The translations under genes were made by a program, and so were the position numbers. A DNA stretch of 9,220 bases from Actinomycetota bacterium. Lineage in GTDB: Bacteria > Actinomycetota > Geothermincolia > Fen-727 > Anoxymicrobiaceae. The notes under the pieces are model-generated. The model did no database searches, had not been told where the DNA came from, and was given only the letters and a program-made list of their open reading frames with translations. Location: assembly GCA_003154635.1 (NCBI GenBank), contig PMDX01000048.1:1-9220 (forward strand). Direction: 5' to 3'. Each line of letters starts with the position of its first letter. Position 1 is the first letter of the stretch. Below are positions 1 through 6,197 of the stretch, piece by piece.

Positions 1-922
1 TCAGCAGGCCGCCCGAGGTCTGGGGGTCGTAGATGCAGGCAACCAGGAGGTCGTCTTTGTCGTTGTCAGCCGGAAGCTCCGCACCGATGACGTAGCGTCG
101 GTTACGGGACTGCCCTTCGGGCACCATCCCCATGGAGGCCATCTCGAGAGCGTGCTCGAGCAGGGGGACCTCATCCGCCCAAAGCTCGGCCGACACGTTC
201 CCGGCCCTCAACATTTCAAAGAGATGGCCGGCAAGACCGAACCCTGTGACATCCGTGCACGAGCTGACATTGTGTCGGGAGAGCACACCTGCCGCGCTGG
301 CGTTCAGAGTGCACATCGATTCGATAGCCTCGCCTATCTCTTTCTCAGTGATGAAGTCGGCCTTCAACGCGGTCGCGAGTATCCCCGTGCCGATGGGCTT
401 GGTCAACACGAGCAGGTCTCCGGGTCGCGCGCCGTCGATCGTGGTCATTCGCTCGGGGTCGACGACCCCGGTTACTGCCATCCCGTACTTGAGCTCTTCG
501 TCATGCACTGTATGTCCTCCGACGACTACCGCCCCGGCTTCGCGGACCTTGTCGTACCCTCCGCGCAGCATACTTTCGATGATGTCGAGCTGGAGCTCGC
601 ACGGGTACGCGACTATATTCAGCGAGGTCAGGGGTTTGCCTCCCATGGCATAGATATCGCTCAACGCGTTTGCGGCGGCTATCTGTCCGAAAGAATATGG
701 GTCGTCCACCATGGGCCCGAAGAAGTCGACCGTCTGCACCATCGCGAGACCCTCGGAGAGGAGGTATACACCGGCATCCTCGCCGCTCCGTGTGGTAGAG
801 AGAAGCTCCGGCCGGGATTCCTCGGGCAGCCTTGAAAGTATGTCCTGCAGGTCCCCCGGGCCGACCTTGCCGGCGCACCCCGCGCGGCGCGAGTAAGACG
901 TCAACCTGACACTGTCCGTCAC
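1..922 (-). CDS. selD: Selenide, water dikinase (selenophosphate synthetase), C-terminus cut by window edge
   Basis: SelD makes selenophosphate from selenide and ATP in the cytoplasm; the product feeds selenocysteine, 2-selenouridine or Se-dependent molybdenum hydroxylases. Translating the minus strand from 922 gives 307 residues without a stop. The N-terminal glycine-rich loop carries the catalytic pair as AGCAGK (Cys16, Lys19); this is a Cys form, not Sec, and the second Cys of the E. coli motif is Gly here. Other family marks are EDAGVY (about 48-53), TVDFFGPMVDDP with the metal-binding Asp66, a GGHTVHDEE segment, TDVTGFGLAGH and PQTSGGLL at the cut edge. About 40 C-terminal residues are missing compared with the usual length near 345. 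The start is GTG at 922, chosen because AAAGAGGTG (928-936) lies 5-8 nt upstream and the conserved N-terminus follows directly. It starts 2 nt after the DUF3343 stop, so the two are probably co-transcribed. No in-frame TGA was seen. Confidence 0.96.
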   Translation of the reverse strand, partial: MTDSVRLTSYSRRAGCAGKVGPGDLQDILSRLPEESRPELLSTTRSGEDAGVYLLSEGLAMVQTVDFFGPMVDDPYSFGQIAAANALSDIYAMGGKPLTSLNIVAYPCELQLDIIESMLRGGYDKVREAGAVVVGGHTVHDEELKYGMAVTGVVDPERMTTIDGARPGDLLVLTKPIGTGILATALKADFITEKEIGEAIESMCTLNASAAGVLSRHNVSSCTDVTGFGLAGHLFEMLRAGNVSAELWADEVPLLEHALEMASMGMVPEGQSRNRRYVIGAELPADNDKDDLLVACIYDPQTSGGLL

Positions 923-924
923 CT

Positions 925-1215
925 CTACACCTCTTTCCCGCGCTCCACCAGCTTGCGCTCAAATGGATAGACAAGCGTATGCCCGCTCAAACCCGCCGCC
1001 TCGATGGCTTCCTTCGCCCTGGCGACTTGCGAATCGTTCAAGAGAAGCGCGATGCCGCACTCGGCCGTTATCTCCACCGGTGTAGGGATGACGGCGAGCA
1101 AAACAAGGGCGCTCTTGAGCGCCCGTTCGTATTTCAGCGCCATGTTGGTGCTGTCAAAAACGAGCAACCCGTAGCTCTCCGCCCCGTTGTCCATGCTTTC
1201 AGGTTCGTTCATCAT
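925..1215 (-). CDS. DUF3343 / putative Se-S carrier-like small protein
   Basis: This 96-residue protein resembles the DUF3343 family (Pfam 'putative Se/S carrier protein-like'). The pattern seen is an N-terminal hydrophobic strand with an F-D-S-T start (about 16-23), a central PTPVEIT segment (45-50), and the signature E-C-G-I-A with the only cysteine, Cys53. In the family this Cys-Gly is thought to carry sulfur or selenium, but the biochemistry is not well established. Its position 2 nt upstream of selD fits the known habit of these genes to sit with selD and yedF, and suggests delivery or handling of selenium. Tandem ATG codons at 1215 and 1212 are possible starts, and a third Met lies at residue 8. 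None has a convincing Shine-Dalgarno sequence. A TAGAAT hexamer 8 nt upstream of the first ATG (1224-1229) would place transcription start almost at the ATG, so a leaderless mRNA is possible. Confidence 0.8.
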   Translation of the reverse strand: MMNEPESMDNGAESYGLLVFDSTNMALKYERALKSALVLLAVIPTPVEITAECGIALLLNDSQVARAKEAIEAAGLSGHTLVYPFERKLVERGKEV

Positions 1216-1339
1216 GATTAGATATTCTAATTGATTTCATGCTTCATGGTTATAGGGCGACCGTTGTTAGTTCATTGTGGAACCCGTGTCTGCCCGGCGT
1301 ATACGGATGGGGGTTGAGGAGTGTTGATTTTGGCTGGGA

Positions 1340-1368
1340 TTGACAACGTTTGACTTGTAATGATAGAA
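1340..1368 (+). promoter_or_regulatory. Candidate sigma-70-type promoter for the hydrogenase operon
   Basis: A perfect -35 hexamer TTGACA lies at 1340-1345. The -10 is poor: GATAGA at 1362-1367 (16-nt spacer) or ATAGAA one base on are the best choices, each matching only part of TATAAT. A near-palindrome around AACGTT (1345-1350) overlaps the spacer and could be an operator. If real, the transcript would begin near 1375, giving a leader of about 250 nt that includes the terminator at 1558-1582. This is a guess from hexamer matching only. Confidence 0.28.
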
Positions 1369-1484
1369 GTATCACGGTTCCTTCGGAAACCTTGGATATA
1401 GAATTATTGTGGAGCACGTTGCCTGATGGCACTCGAAAGAAGCAGCTGTGTGTTCCATTGAATCTAGCCGGGAGGGCAAGTCAT

Positions 1485-1559
1485 TTGACGTATATGCCCG
1501 CGCCCGATTGGGCATCTTGTTTCGAGCTTTCTTTCTGTTCGCGTCTTTATTGTCCGTAA
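1485..1559 (+). CDS. Possible 24-residue Cys-rich leader peptide upstream of the terminator
   Basis: A TTG at 1485 lies 8 nt after GGAGGG (1471-1476), close to ideal Shine-Dalgarno spacing. TTG is also the apparent start of two other genes in this window. The frame runs 24 codons to TAA at 1557-1559. The peptide has three cysteines (Cys12, Cys18, Cys23), all TGT codons, plus two Phe and one Trp. The last two bases of the stop codon are the first two bases of the terminator stem at 1558, so a ribosome finishing this ORF would physically cover the terminator's 5' arm. This geometry is like translation-controlled attenuators. The peptide itself has no recognised family. It may instead be a chance ORF. 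A longer frame from TTG 1350 exists but lacks a good ribosome site. Confidence 0.33.
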   Translation: MTYMPAPDWASCFELSFCSRLYCP

Positions 1560-1582
1560 ATGCCTCTAGTAAGGCATTTTTT
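1558..1582 (+). terminator. Intrinsic terminator in the leader of the hydrogenase operon
   Basis: AAATGCCT (1558-1565) and AGGCATTT (1572-1579) form a perfect 8-bp stem with a 6-nt loop, ending in a run of six T (1577-1582). This is a textbook rho-independent terminator reading rightward. On the minus strand the tail is poor, so it is not a good terminator for the leftward genes. There is no convincing rightward gene upstream to terminate, and the hydrogenase start lies only 42 nt downstream. It therefore most likely acts as an attenuator in the operon's own leader, or ends a small RNA. Confidence 0.85.
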
Positions 1583-1609
1583 ATGTGCAACTAGGCATTG
1601 TGAATAATC

Positions 1610-1618
1610 AGGAGGTGA
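1610..1618 (+). promoter_or_regulatory. Strong Shine-Dalgarno that fixes the TTG start of the hydrogenase small subunit
   Basis: AGGAGGTGA is fully complementary to the usual 16S rRNA 3' end. From GGAGG to the TTG at 1625 there are 9 nt. No ATG or GTG in the right frame competes, and the twin-arginine motif begins 6 codons later, so the TTG start is well supported. Confidence 0.88.
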
Positions 1619-1624
1619 AGGTTC

Positions 1625-2758
1625 TTGACGGGTAAAACGGTAAGCAGGCGCCAGTTTCTGAAACACGCTGGCGCGACGGCCGCCCTGTTAGGCCTGTCGG
1701 AAGCGATGATCCCGCAATTGGCAAAGGCTCTCGAAGAGCTCGCCGCCGGGAAGCCACCCGTGATCTGGATACAGGGGCAGAACTGCACAGGTTGCTCTGT
1801 CTCGTTCCTGAATTCCAACTACCCGGGGGTTGCGGAGCTCGTCCTAAACGATCTCTCGGTGCGCTATCAGCCTAATGTGATGGGTGGCACCGGACAGACG
1901 GCAGTGGAGGCGATCGATCAGACGCTCCAGAATGCCGCAGGCAAGTTCGTCCTCGTCGTGGAAGGCCCCGTACCGACCAAGGAAAACGGCGACTTCTGCA
2001 CATTCGGTCTGGGCAGTGGCACCAAGAAACTCATGGGCAACACCGTACCGAACGACAAGCCCATCGCTGAGTGGATCAAACAACTGGCGCCGAAAGCTGC
2101 AGCCGTCATCGCCAACGGGAACTGCGCTTCCTTCGGAGGCATACCGGCAGCCAACGCGTCTGTCACCGGCACGACCCCCGTGCCAAAGTACATCTCGAGC
2201 CTGGGCGGCAAGATGCCTCCGGTAGTCAATGTCGGCGGCTGCCCGTCGCACCCCGACTGGTTTGTGGGCACGGTGCTCGAGGCGTTGCTCTTCCTCAGTG
2301 GCAAGGGCAAGCTCAACCTCAACAGCAACAATATGTCAAAGACGTTTTTCGGCCAGTTGATACACGAGAACTGCGAGCGGAGGGCGTCGTTTGACTCGGG
2401 CCTGTTCCTCGAAGACTGGAACCAGGCCGATCCGGACATGAAGCTCTGCATGTTCAAGCAGGGCTGCAAAGGCCCCGTCACCTACGCGGACTGCTGCGTG
2501 AGGCGCTGGAACTCGAAGGTCAACTGGTGCGTGGGAGCCAACGGTCCGTGCCACGGCTGCGCATCGCCGAACTTCTACAAAGAGCTTTCGCCTCTATACG
2601 AGCCACTCGCAAACACCAACTTCGCCGGCATCAGCACGGCCCCGGATGTTCTCGGATGGGTAGCGGCCGGAGCGACGGCGGTTGGCGTCGGAGCACATTA
2701 CCTGTACAAGCAGCTAGGCGAGAAGCCTAAGGATACCGCCGAAGGTGGTGAGAAATAG
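1625..2758 (+). CDS. hyaA: [NiFe] hydrogenase small subunit, Tat-exported, membrane-anchored
   Basis: Electron-transfer subunit of a group 1-like (uptake type) [NiFe] hydrogenase, 377 residues. The N-terminus has a twin-arginine signal, SRRQFLKHAG (7-16), followed by a hydrophobic stretch, so the folded dimer should be exported. Proximal cluster ligands are visible as CTGC (Cys54, Cys57), Cys167 in GNCASFGG and Cys206 in GGCPSHPDW. The distal cluster is bound by His247, Cys250, Cys275 and Cys281. The medial cluster uses Cys290, Cys309 and Cys312, with a further Cys302 in NWCV where many relatives have Pro. Residues about 339-361 form a C-terminal hydrophobic helix, the usual anchor that contacts the membrane partner. 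Length is normal for the mature protein plus signal and tail. The stop codon overlaps the GTG of the large subunit by one base. The symbol is generic; hupS would serve equally. Confidence 0.96.
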   Translation: MTGKTVSRRQFLKHAGATAALLGLSEAMIPQLAKALEELAAGKPPVIWIQGQNCTGCSVSFLNSNYPGVAELVLNDLSVRYQPNVMGGTGQTAVEAIDQTLQNAAGKFVLVVEGPVPTKENGDFCTFGLGSGTKKLMGNTVPNDKPIAEWIKQLAPKAAAVIANGNCASFGGIPAANASVTGTTPVPKYISSLGGKMPPVVNVGGCPSHPDWFVGTVLEALLFLSGKGKLNLNSNNMSKTFFGQLIHENCERRASFDSGLFLEDWNQADPDMKLCMFKQGCKGPVTYADCCVRRWNSKVNWCVGANGPCHGCASPNFYKELSPLYEPLANTNFAGISTAPDVLGWVAAGATAVGVGAHYLYKQLGEKPKDTAEGGEK

Positions 2759-4332
2759 TGGCACAGATAGTAAGCATCGACCCCGTAACCAGAATCGAGG
2801 GTCACTTGAGGATCGACGTCGAGGTCACCAACGGAGTGGTGACGGATGCCTGGTCGACGGGAACCATGTTCCGCGGCTACGAGATGCTGATCCAGGGCAA
2901 GCACCCCTGGGACTGTCAGCAGGTCATGGAGCGAATCTGCGGTGTCTGCCCGCTGATTCATGGCACAGCCGCCTCGTACGCTCTCGATGACGCGATGGGA
3001 GTAAAGCTCCCGGATAACGCCAGGATCATTCGCAACCTGGCCCTGGGTGCAAACTACATCCAGTCTCACATCCTCCACTTCTACCATCTGCAGGCGCTCG
3101 ACTACATCGACGTCGCAGCGGTGCTGAACTACAGTGGAAACGACCCGGGGCTGCTGGTCCTGAAGAACAAGATCAGCCAGCTTGCGAGCGCCAATGACCT
3201 CTATCCGTTCCTGCCGGCGTACTCGGCTCCCGACTACATAGGCGAGGCTGGAGGGCCTGGCGACGCCAACCTGGCGACAGAGCTTGTCGGGCATTACGTC
3301 CAGGCGTTCGAGATGCGCAAGAAGGCCCAGGAGATGCTCGCCATCTTCTATGGCCGCATGCCTTCGTTCGTCGGCACCATCCCGGGTGGCGTAACCCAGC
3401 CGCCGACGGTCACCAACATAGCGGCGTTCGCGTCCAGGCTCACTGAGCTCCAGCAGTGGATAAACGAGATTTATCTGCAGGACGTCCTGGCAATTGCGGC
3501 GATACCCGCTTACAAGGCGTTCATGAAGCTCGGGGATTCCGGCGGAAACTTCCTGGCTTATGGTGGCTTCGACCAGAACCAGGCGGGCACCGAGAAGTTC
3601 TTCCCGCGCGGAACGATCTACGGAAACGACATCATGAGCGTGCAGGGGATGGACGAGACCAAAATAATCGAGAACGTGGGGCACTCCTTCTATACCAAGG
3701 ACTGCGGGCCTCTCAGCCCGAAGCAGGGCAAGACCGACCCACAGCTCGACAAGGAAAACGCCTACTCGTTCCTCAAGGCACCGCGCTACAACGGCCAGCC
3801 CATGGAGGTGGGCCCCCTGGCACGGCAGCTCGTCAAGAAGCCGGACATCCTGGTGAAACTCGCCACGGATCTCGGCCTTCTCACCCCGCCGGTCAAGTTC
3901 GGCATCCTGCCGAGGACAGCGGCACGCGCCATCGAGTGCAAGCTCATTGCGGAAGAGATGACGACGTGGCTTGGGCAACTCCAGCCGGGCCAGCCGATCT
4001 GGGACCCGAAGGGGCAGGATATCCCCAGCGATTCCTACGGGCGCGGACTCGTCGAGGGGCCTCGCGGCGCTCTCGGCCACTGGATACACATCCAGAATCA
4101 AAAGACGGGCAACTATCAGGCCGTCGTCCCGACCACCTGGAACGCCTCGCCGCGTGACGACAAGGGCACGCGCGGACCGATCGAGACATCCCTCATCGGA
4201 CTTCCGGTGCCGGATGTCAACAACCCGATCAACGTCGTCCGTTGCGTCCGTTCGTTCGACCCGTGCCTGGCATGTGCGATCCATATAATCCATCCCGAGC
4301 ATAACGGCGTAAAAGAGTTCCGAATCATCTAG
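2758..4332 (+). CDS. hyaB: [NiFe] hydrogenase large (catalytic) subunit
   Basis: This 524-residue subunit holds the Ni-Fe(CN)2CO centre that splits or forms H2. The N-terminus has the conserved DPVTRIEGH (8-16, with Glu14). The L1 motif RICGVC gives Cys61 and Cys64, and the L2 motif DPCLACAIH gives Cys503 and Cys506 ending at His509. All four metal ligands are ordinary cysteines (TGC/TGT codons in L2), so this is not a selenoenzyme. A 15-residue tail (510-524) follows His509 and should be removed by a maturation endopeptidase, for which a candidate is encoded at 7478-7942. The GTG start overlaps the small subunit's stop (TAGTG), with GGTGGTGAG just upstream, implying translational coupling. 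It has no signal peptide and would cross the membrane with the small subunit by the Tat route. Length is within the usual range for group 1 enzymes. Confidence 0.96.
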   Translation: MAQIVSIDPVTRIEGHLRIDVEVTNGVVTDAWSTGTMFRGYEMLIQGKHPWDCQQVMERICGVCPLIHGTAASYALDDAMGVKLPDNARIIRNLALGANYIQSHILHFYHLQALDYIDVAAVLNYSGNDPGLLVLKNKISQLASANDLYPFLPAYSAPDYIGEAGGPGDANLATELVGHYVQAFEMRKKAQEMLAIFYGRMPSFVGTIPGGVTQPPTVTNIAAFASRLTELQQWINEIYLQDVLAIAAIPAYKAFMKLGDSGGNFLAYGGFDQNQAGTEKFFPRGTIYGNDIMSVQGMDETKIIENVGHSFYTKDCGPLSPKQGKTDPQLDKENAYSFLKAPRYNGQPMEVGPLARQLVKKPDILVKLATDLGLLTPPVKFGILPRTAARAIECKLIAEEMTTWLGQLQPGQPIWDPKGQDIPSDSYGRGLVEGPRGALGHWIHIQNQKTGNYQAVVPTTWNASPRDDKGTRGPIETSLIGLPVPDVNNPINVVRCVRSFDPCLACAIHIIHPEHNGVKEFRII

Positions 4333-4343
4333 GGGGGTGCCCG

Positions 4344-4841
4344 ATGAAGGAAAAGGTGAATATCCCGGGCCCCGCCAAAGTGATGTACGCCATCTATGCC
4401 GGCGCGCTCGCGGTGGTGGTCTACTCGGGATTCGACTACCTGCACCCGTTCGTATCGGGCTGGAGGTACCCGTGGTCGAATGCCCTCCTGCAGACACTGA
4501 ACTTCCTCGCGATATGGACGATCGCGCTGGTATCGTTCGTGTTTCTGTACTACGCGCTGCTCGGCAAGCCAAAGAATGTGGAGTGGAACGAGCGCCTTGG
4601 TATCTTCAGGATAATCCTGGCAGTGATAGCGCTATGGTTCTTCTTCCTTTCGATGGCCGTGTACCAGCCCTGGGGTTGGATGGGCGGGTTGAACGCGGCG
4701 CTTGGAGGACCGATCAAAGTCAACAAGTGGTATGAGATATGGCTGTGGATAATACTGCTGGTCAATCTCATCTATGTATACTCGCGCTGGGCTGTTTCCG
4801 AGAGGTTTCCAAGGCTTACGGCCCCCAAAAAGGCAGAGTAG
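4344..4841 (+). CDS. Four-helix membrane protein of the hydrogenase operon, function unknown
   Basis: I do not recognise a named family for this 165-residue protein. By eye it has four hydrophobic helices: about 12-30, 48-73, 86-106 and 129-147, with a charged C-terminal tail ending KKAE. It takes the position where group 1 hydrogenase operons usually have the dihaem cytochrome b (HyaC/HupC). Its first helix, with a PGPAKVMYAIYAG opening and a later SGF, faintly recalls that family. However, it has only one histidine (His34, beside the end of helix 1), so bis-His haem ligation of the cytochrome b type is not possible within one chain. It starts 11 nt after the large-subunit stop behind GGGGGGTG, and ends 13 nt before rnfC, so co-expression with both is nearly certain. 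A role as a membrane adaptor joining the small-subunit anchor to RnfD is a reasonable inference. It could also be a quinone-binding or purely structural subunit. Confidence 0.85.
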   Translation: MKEKVNIPGPAKVMYAIYAGALAVVVYSGFDYLHPFVSGWRYPWSNALLQTLNFLAIWTIALVSFVFLYYALLGKPKNVEWNERLGIFRIILAVIALWFFFLSMAVYQPWGWMGGLNAALGGPIKVNKWYEIWLWIILLVNLIYVYSRWAVSERFPRLTAPKKAE

Positions 4842-4854
4842 GAAGGTGATCTGA

Positions 4855-6180
4855 TTGAGCAATCAGGGTTATAAGACCTTTAAAGGAGGCATACATCCGC
4901 CTTACAACAAGGAACTTGCCTCCGGTAAGGCGATCACCCCGGCGCCAATCCCTTCTGAGCTGGTGATTCCTCTCAATCAGCATATCGGCGCGCCGAACAA
5001 TCCCCTGGTCTCGCCGGGGGATAGGGTGAAGGTAGGACAGAAGATAGGCGAGACGGATGCTTTCGTATCGGCCCCCGTGCACTCCTCGGTGGCGGGCACG
5101 GTAAAGGCCGTGGAAGACATCAAGAACTTCACTGGAGCGATGGTTAAGAGCGTTATTATAACCGCCGACTCCGACCAGCCTCCTTTCGAGGCTAAAGAGA
5201 TGAAGCCGTTGGCGGACCTGTCCGCCGACGAGATAAAGCAGATCGCCAAGGAGGCGGGCCTGACCGGAATGGGAGGCGCTGCGTTCCCGACGCACGTCAA
5301 GTTGTCGCCCCCCAAGGACAAGCCGGTCGACTCGGTCCTGATCAACGCTTGCGAGTGCGAGCCGTTCCTGACATGCGACCACAGGCTGATGCTCGAGCGC
5401 CCTGTCGACCTGGTCGAGGGCCTCAAGCTCCTCATGCGCGCCGTTGACGCGGAGAAAGGGGTAATCGGCATCGAGGCCAACAAGATGGACGCGGTCGAGA
5501 AGGTCCGCTCAGCCGTCTCCGCGGAGCCCAGCATCGAGGTCGAGATACTCGACGTCAAGTACCCGGAGGGCTCGGAGAAGCAGTTGATCGCGGCGGTGAC
5601 AGGCAGGAAGGTACCGCCGGGCAAGCTGCCGAGTGAGGTCGGCTGTCTCGTACAGAACGTCGGCACGGCCATCGCGCTGTACGAAGCCGCTTCGACCGGC
5701 AAGCCCCTCTACGAGAGGGTGCTGACCGTAACGGGCCATGCCATCAAGAACCCCAGCAACTTCCTCGTGAAGGTTGGGACGCCGATCTCGGTCCTCATCG
5801 AGGCGGCCGGCGGGCTCGCGGACAATGCGACGAAGCTCATCATGGGAGGGCCGATGACCGGCTGGGCCCAGGAAGAGCCGACCGCAAACGTCGTGAAAGG
5901 CACCTCGGGTATACTGGCGCTGCCGCCTGATCTGGTTGATGTTCGGGAAGAGCACGGGTGCGTCCGGTGCACCAAGTGTGTGGAAGCATGCCCGATGTAC
6001 CTGATGCCCAACTACATAGTAGACGCGGTGCAGAAAGAGGATTGGGCCAAAGCGGAGCTCTGGGGAGCTATCGACTGCTTCGAGTGCGGTGTCTGCTCTT
6101 ACACGTGCCCCGCTTACATACCACACGTCAGCTACGTCCGTAAGGCAAAGGCCCAGATAGCGGCCCTTAAGAAGAGATAG
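4855..6180 (+). CDS. rnfC: RnfC-type electron transport subunit
   Basis: RnfC is the cytoplasmic, membrane-associated subunit of Rnf complexes that carries FeS clusters and, in many species, a flavin/NADH site. The 441 residues match a normal bacterial RnfC length. An N-terminal FKGGIHPP (9-16) opens a barrel-sandwich region. A glycine-rich GMGGAAFPTHVKL (138-150) followed by NACECEP (165-170) and TCDHRLMLE is the Complex I 51-kDa-type nucleotide/flavin domain. An SLBB-like region follows near 280-330. Two 4Fe-4S motifs lie at the C-terminus: Cys369, 372, 375, 379 and Cys408, 411, 414, 418. All look intact. The TTG start at 4855 has GGAAGGTG 6 nt upstream and puts the conserved motif near residue 9. 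Unusually, it sits between a hydrogenase membrane gene and rnfD, with no rnfG, E, A or B alongside. Confidence 0.94.
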   Translation: MSNQGYKTFKGGIHPPYNKELASGKAITPAPIPSELVIPLNQHIGAPNNPLVSPGDRVKVGQKIGETDAFVSAPVHSSVAGTVKAVEDIKNFTGAMVKSVIITADSDQPPFEAKEMKPLADLSADEIKQIAKEAGLTGMGGAAFPTHVKLSPPKDKPVDSVLINACECEPFLTCDHRLMLERPVDLVEGLKLLMRAVDAEKGVIGIEANKMDAVEKVRSAVSAEPSIEVEILDVKYPEGSEKQLIAAVTGRKVPPGKLPSEVGCLVQNVGTAIALYEAASTGKPLYERVLTVTGHAIKNPSNFLVKVGTPISVLIEAAGGLADNATKLIMGGPMTGWAQEEPTANVVKGTSGILALPPDLVDVREEHGCVRCTKCVEACPMYLMPNYIVDAVQKEDWAKAELWGAIDCFECGVCSYTCPAYIPHVSYVRKAKAQIAALKKR

Positions 6181-6197
6181 AGTGGAGGCGATGCTAA

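Larger units (their letters stand above)
1216..1624. other. Divergent regulatory region between the selD pair and the hydrogenase operon
   Basis: This 409-nt stretch separates the leftward DUF3343-selD pair from the rightward hydrogenase operon. It is visibly more AT-rich than its neighbours. It holds no conserved protein-coding gene that I recognise. From left to right I see a possible -10 for the leftward genes (1224-1229), a possible rightward promoter (1340-1368), a small UUC-loop hairpin near 1377-1393, a possible short leader ORF (1485-1559), an intrinsic terminator (1558-1582) and the Shine-Dalgarno of the hydrogenase (1610-1618). I compared it by eye with tRNA and common riboswitch signatures (cobalamin, SAM, TPP, fluoride, c-di-GMP, Moco) and found no match. 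Confidence 0.7.

Noticed and set aside
152..835. 227-codon open frame on the plus strand across selD
   Set aside because: It is antisense to selD, which has an unbroken set of family motifs on the minus strand. The plus frame has no motif.
1274..1419. Direct repeat ATTGTGGA(A/G)C(C/A)CGT at 1274-1287 and 1406-1419
   Set aside because: A 12/14 match in a 400-nt region is expected by chance roughly once in a few such regions, and it is not symmetric. Not enough to call an operator pair.
1350..1559. 69-codon open frame from a TTG at 1350
   Set aside because: No good Shine-Dalgarno precedes 1350, it would start inside the candidate promoter, and the translation looks non-protein-like. Only its last 24 codons, with their own ribosome site, are kept as a possible leader peptide.
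1372..1590. 72-codon minus-strand open frame in the intergenic region
   Set aside because: It would begin in the terminator U-tract, has no ribosome site and shows no family resemblance.
1598..1610. TTGTGAATAA resembling half of a Rex (NADH-sensing) operator
   Set aside because: The second half-site is missing, and the position overlaps the approach to the Shine-Dalgarno rather than a promoter.
4250..4332. Search for a selenocysteine codon in the large-subunit L2 motif
   Set aside because: The two L2 ligand codons are TGC and TGT, and no in-frame TGA occurs in the gene.
2698..4572. 624-codon open frame on the minus strand, opposite the large subunit
   Set aside because: It lies antisense to a certain gene, its translation is Arg-rich and low-complexity as expected for the reverse of GC-rich codons, and it has no recognisable motif.
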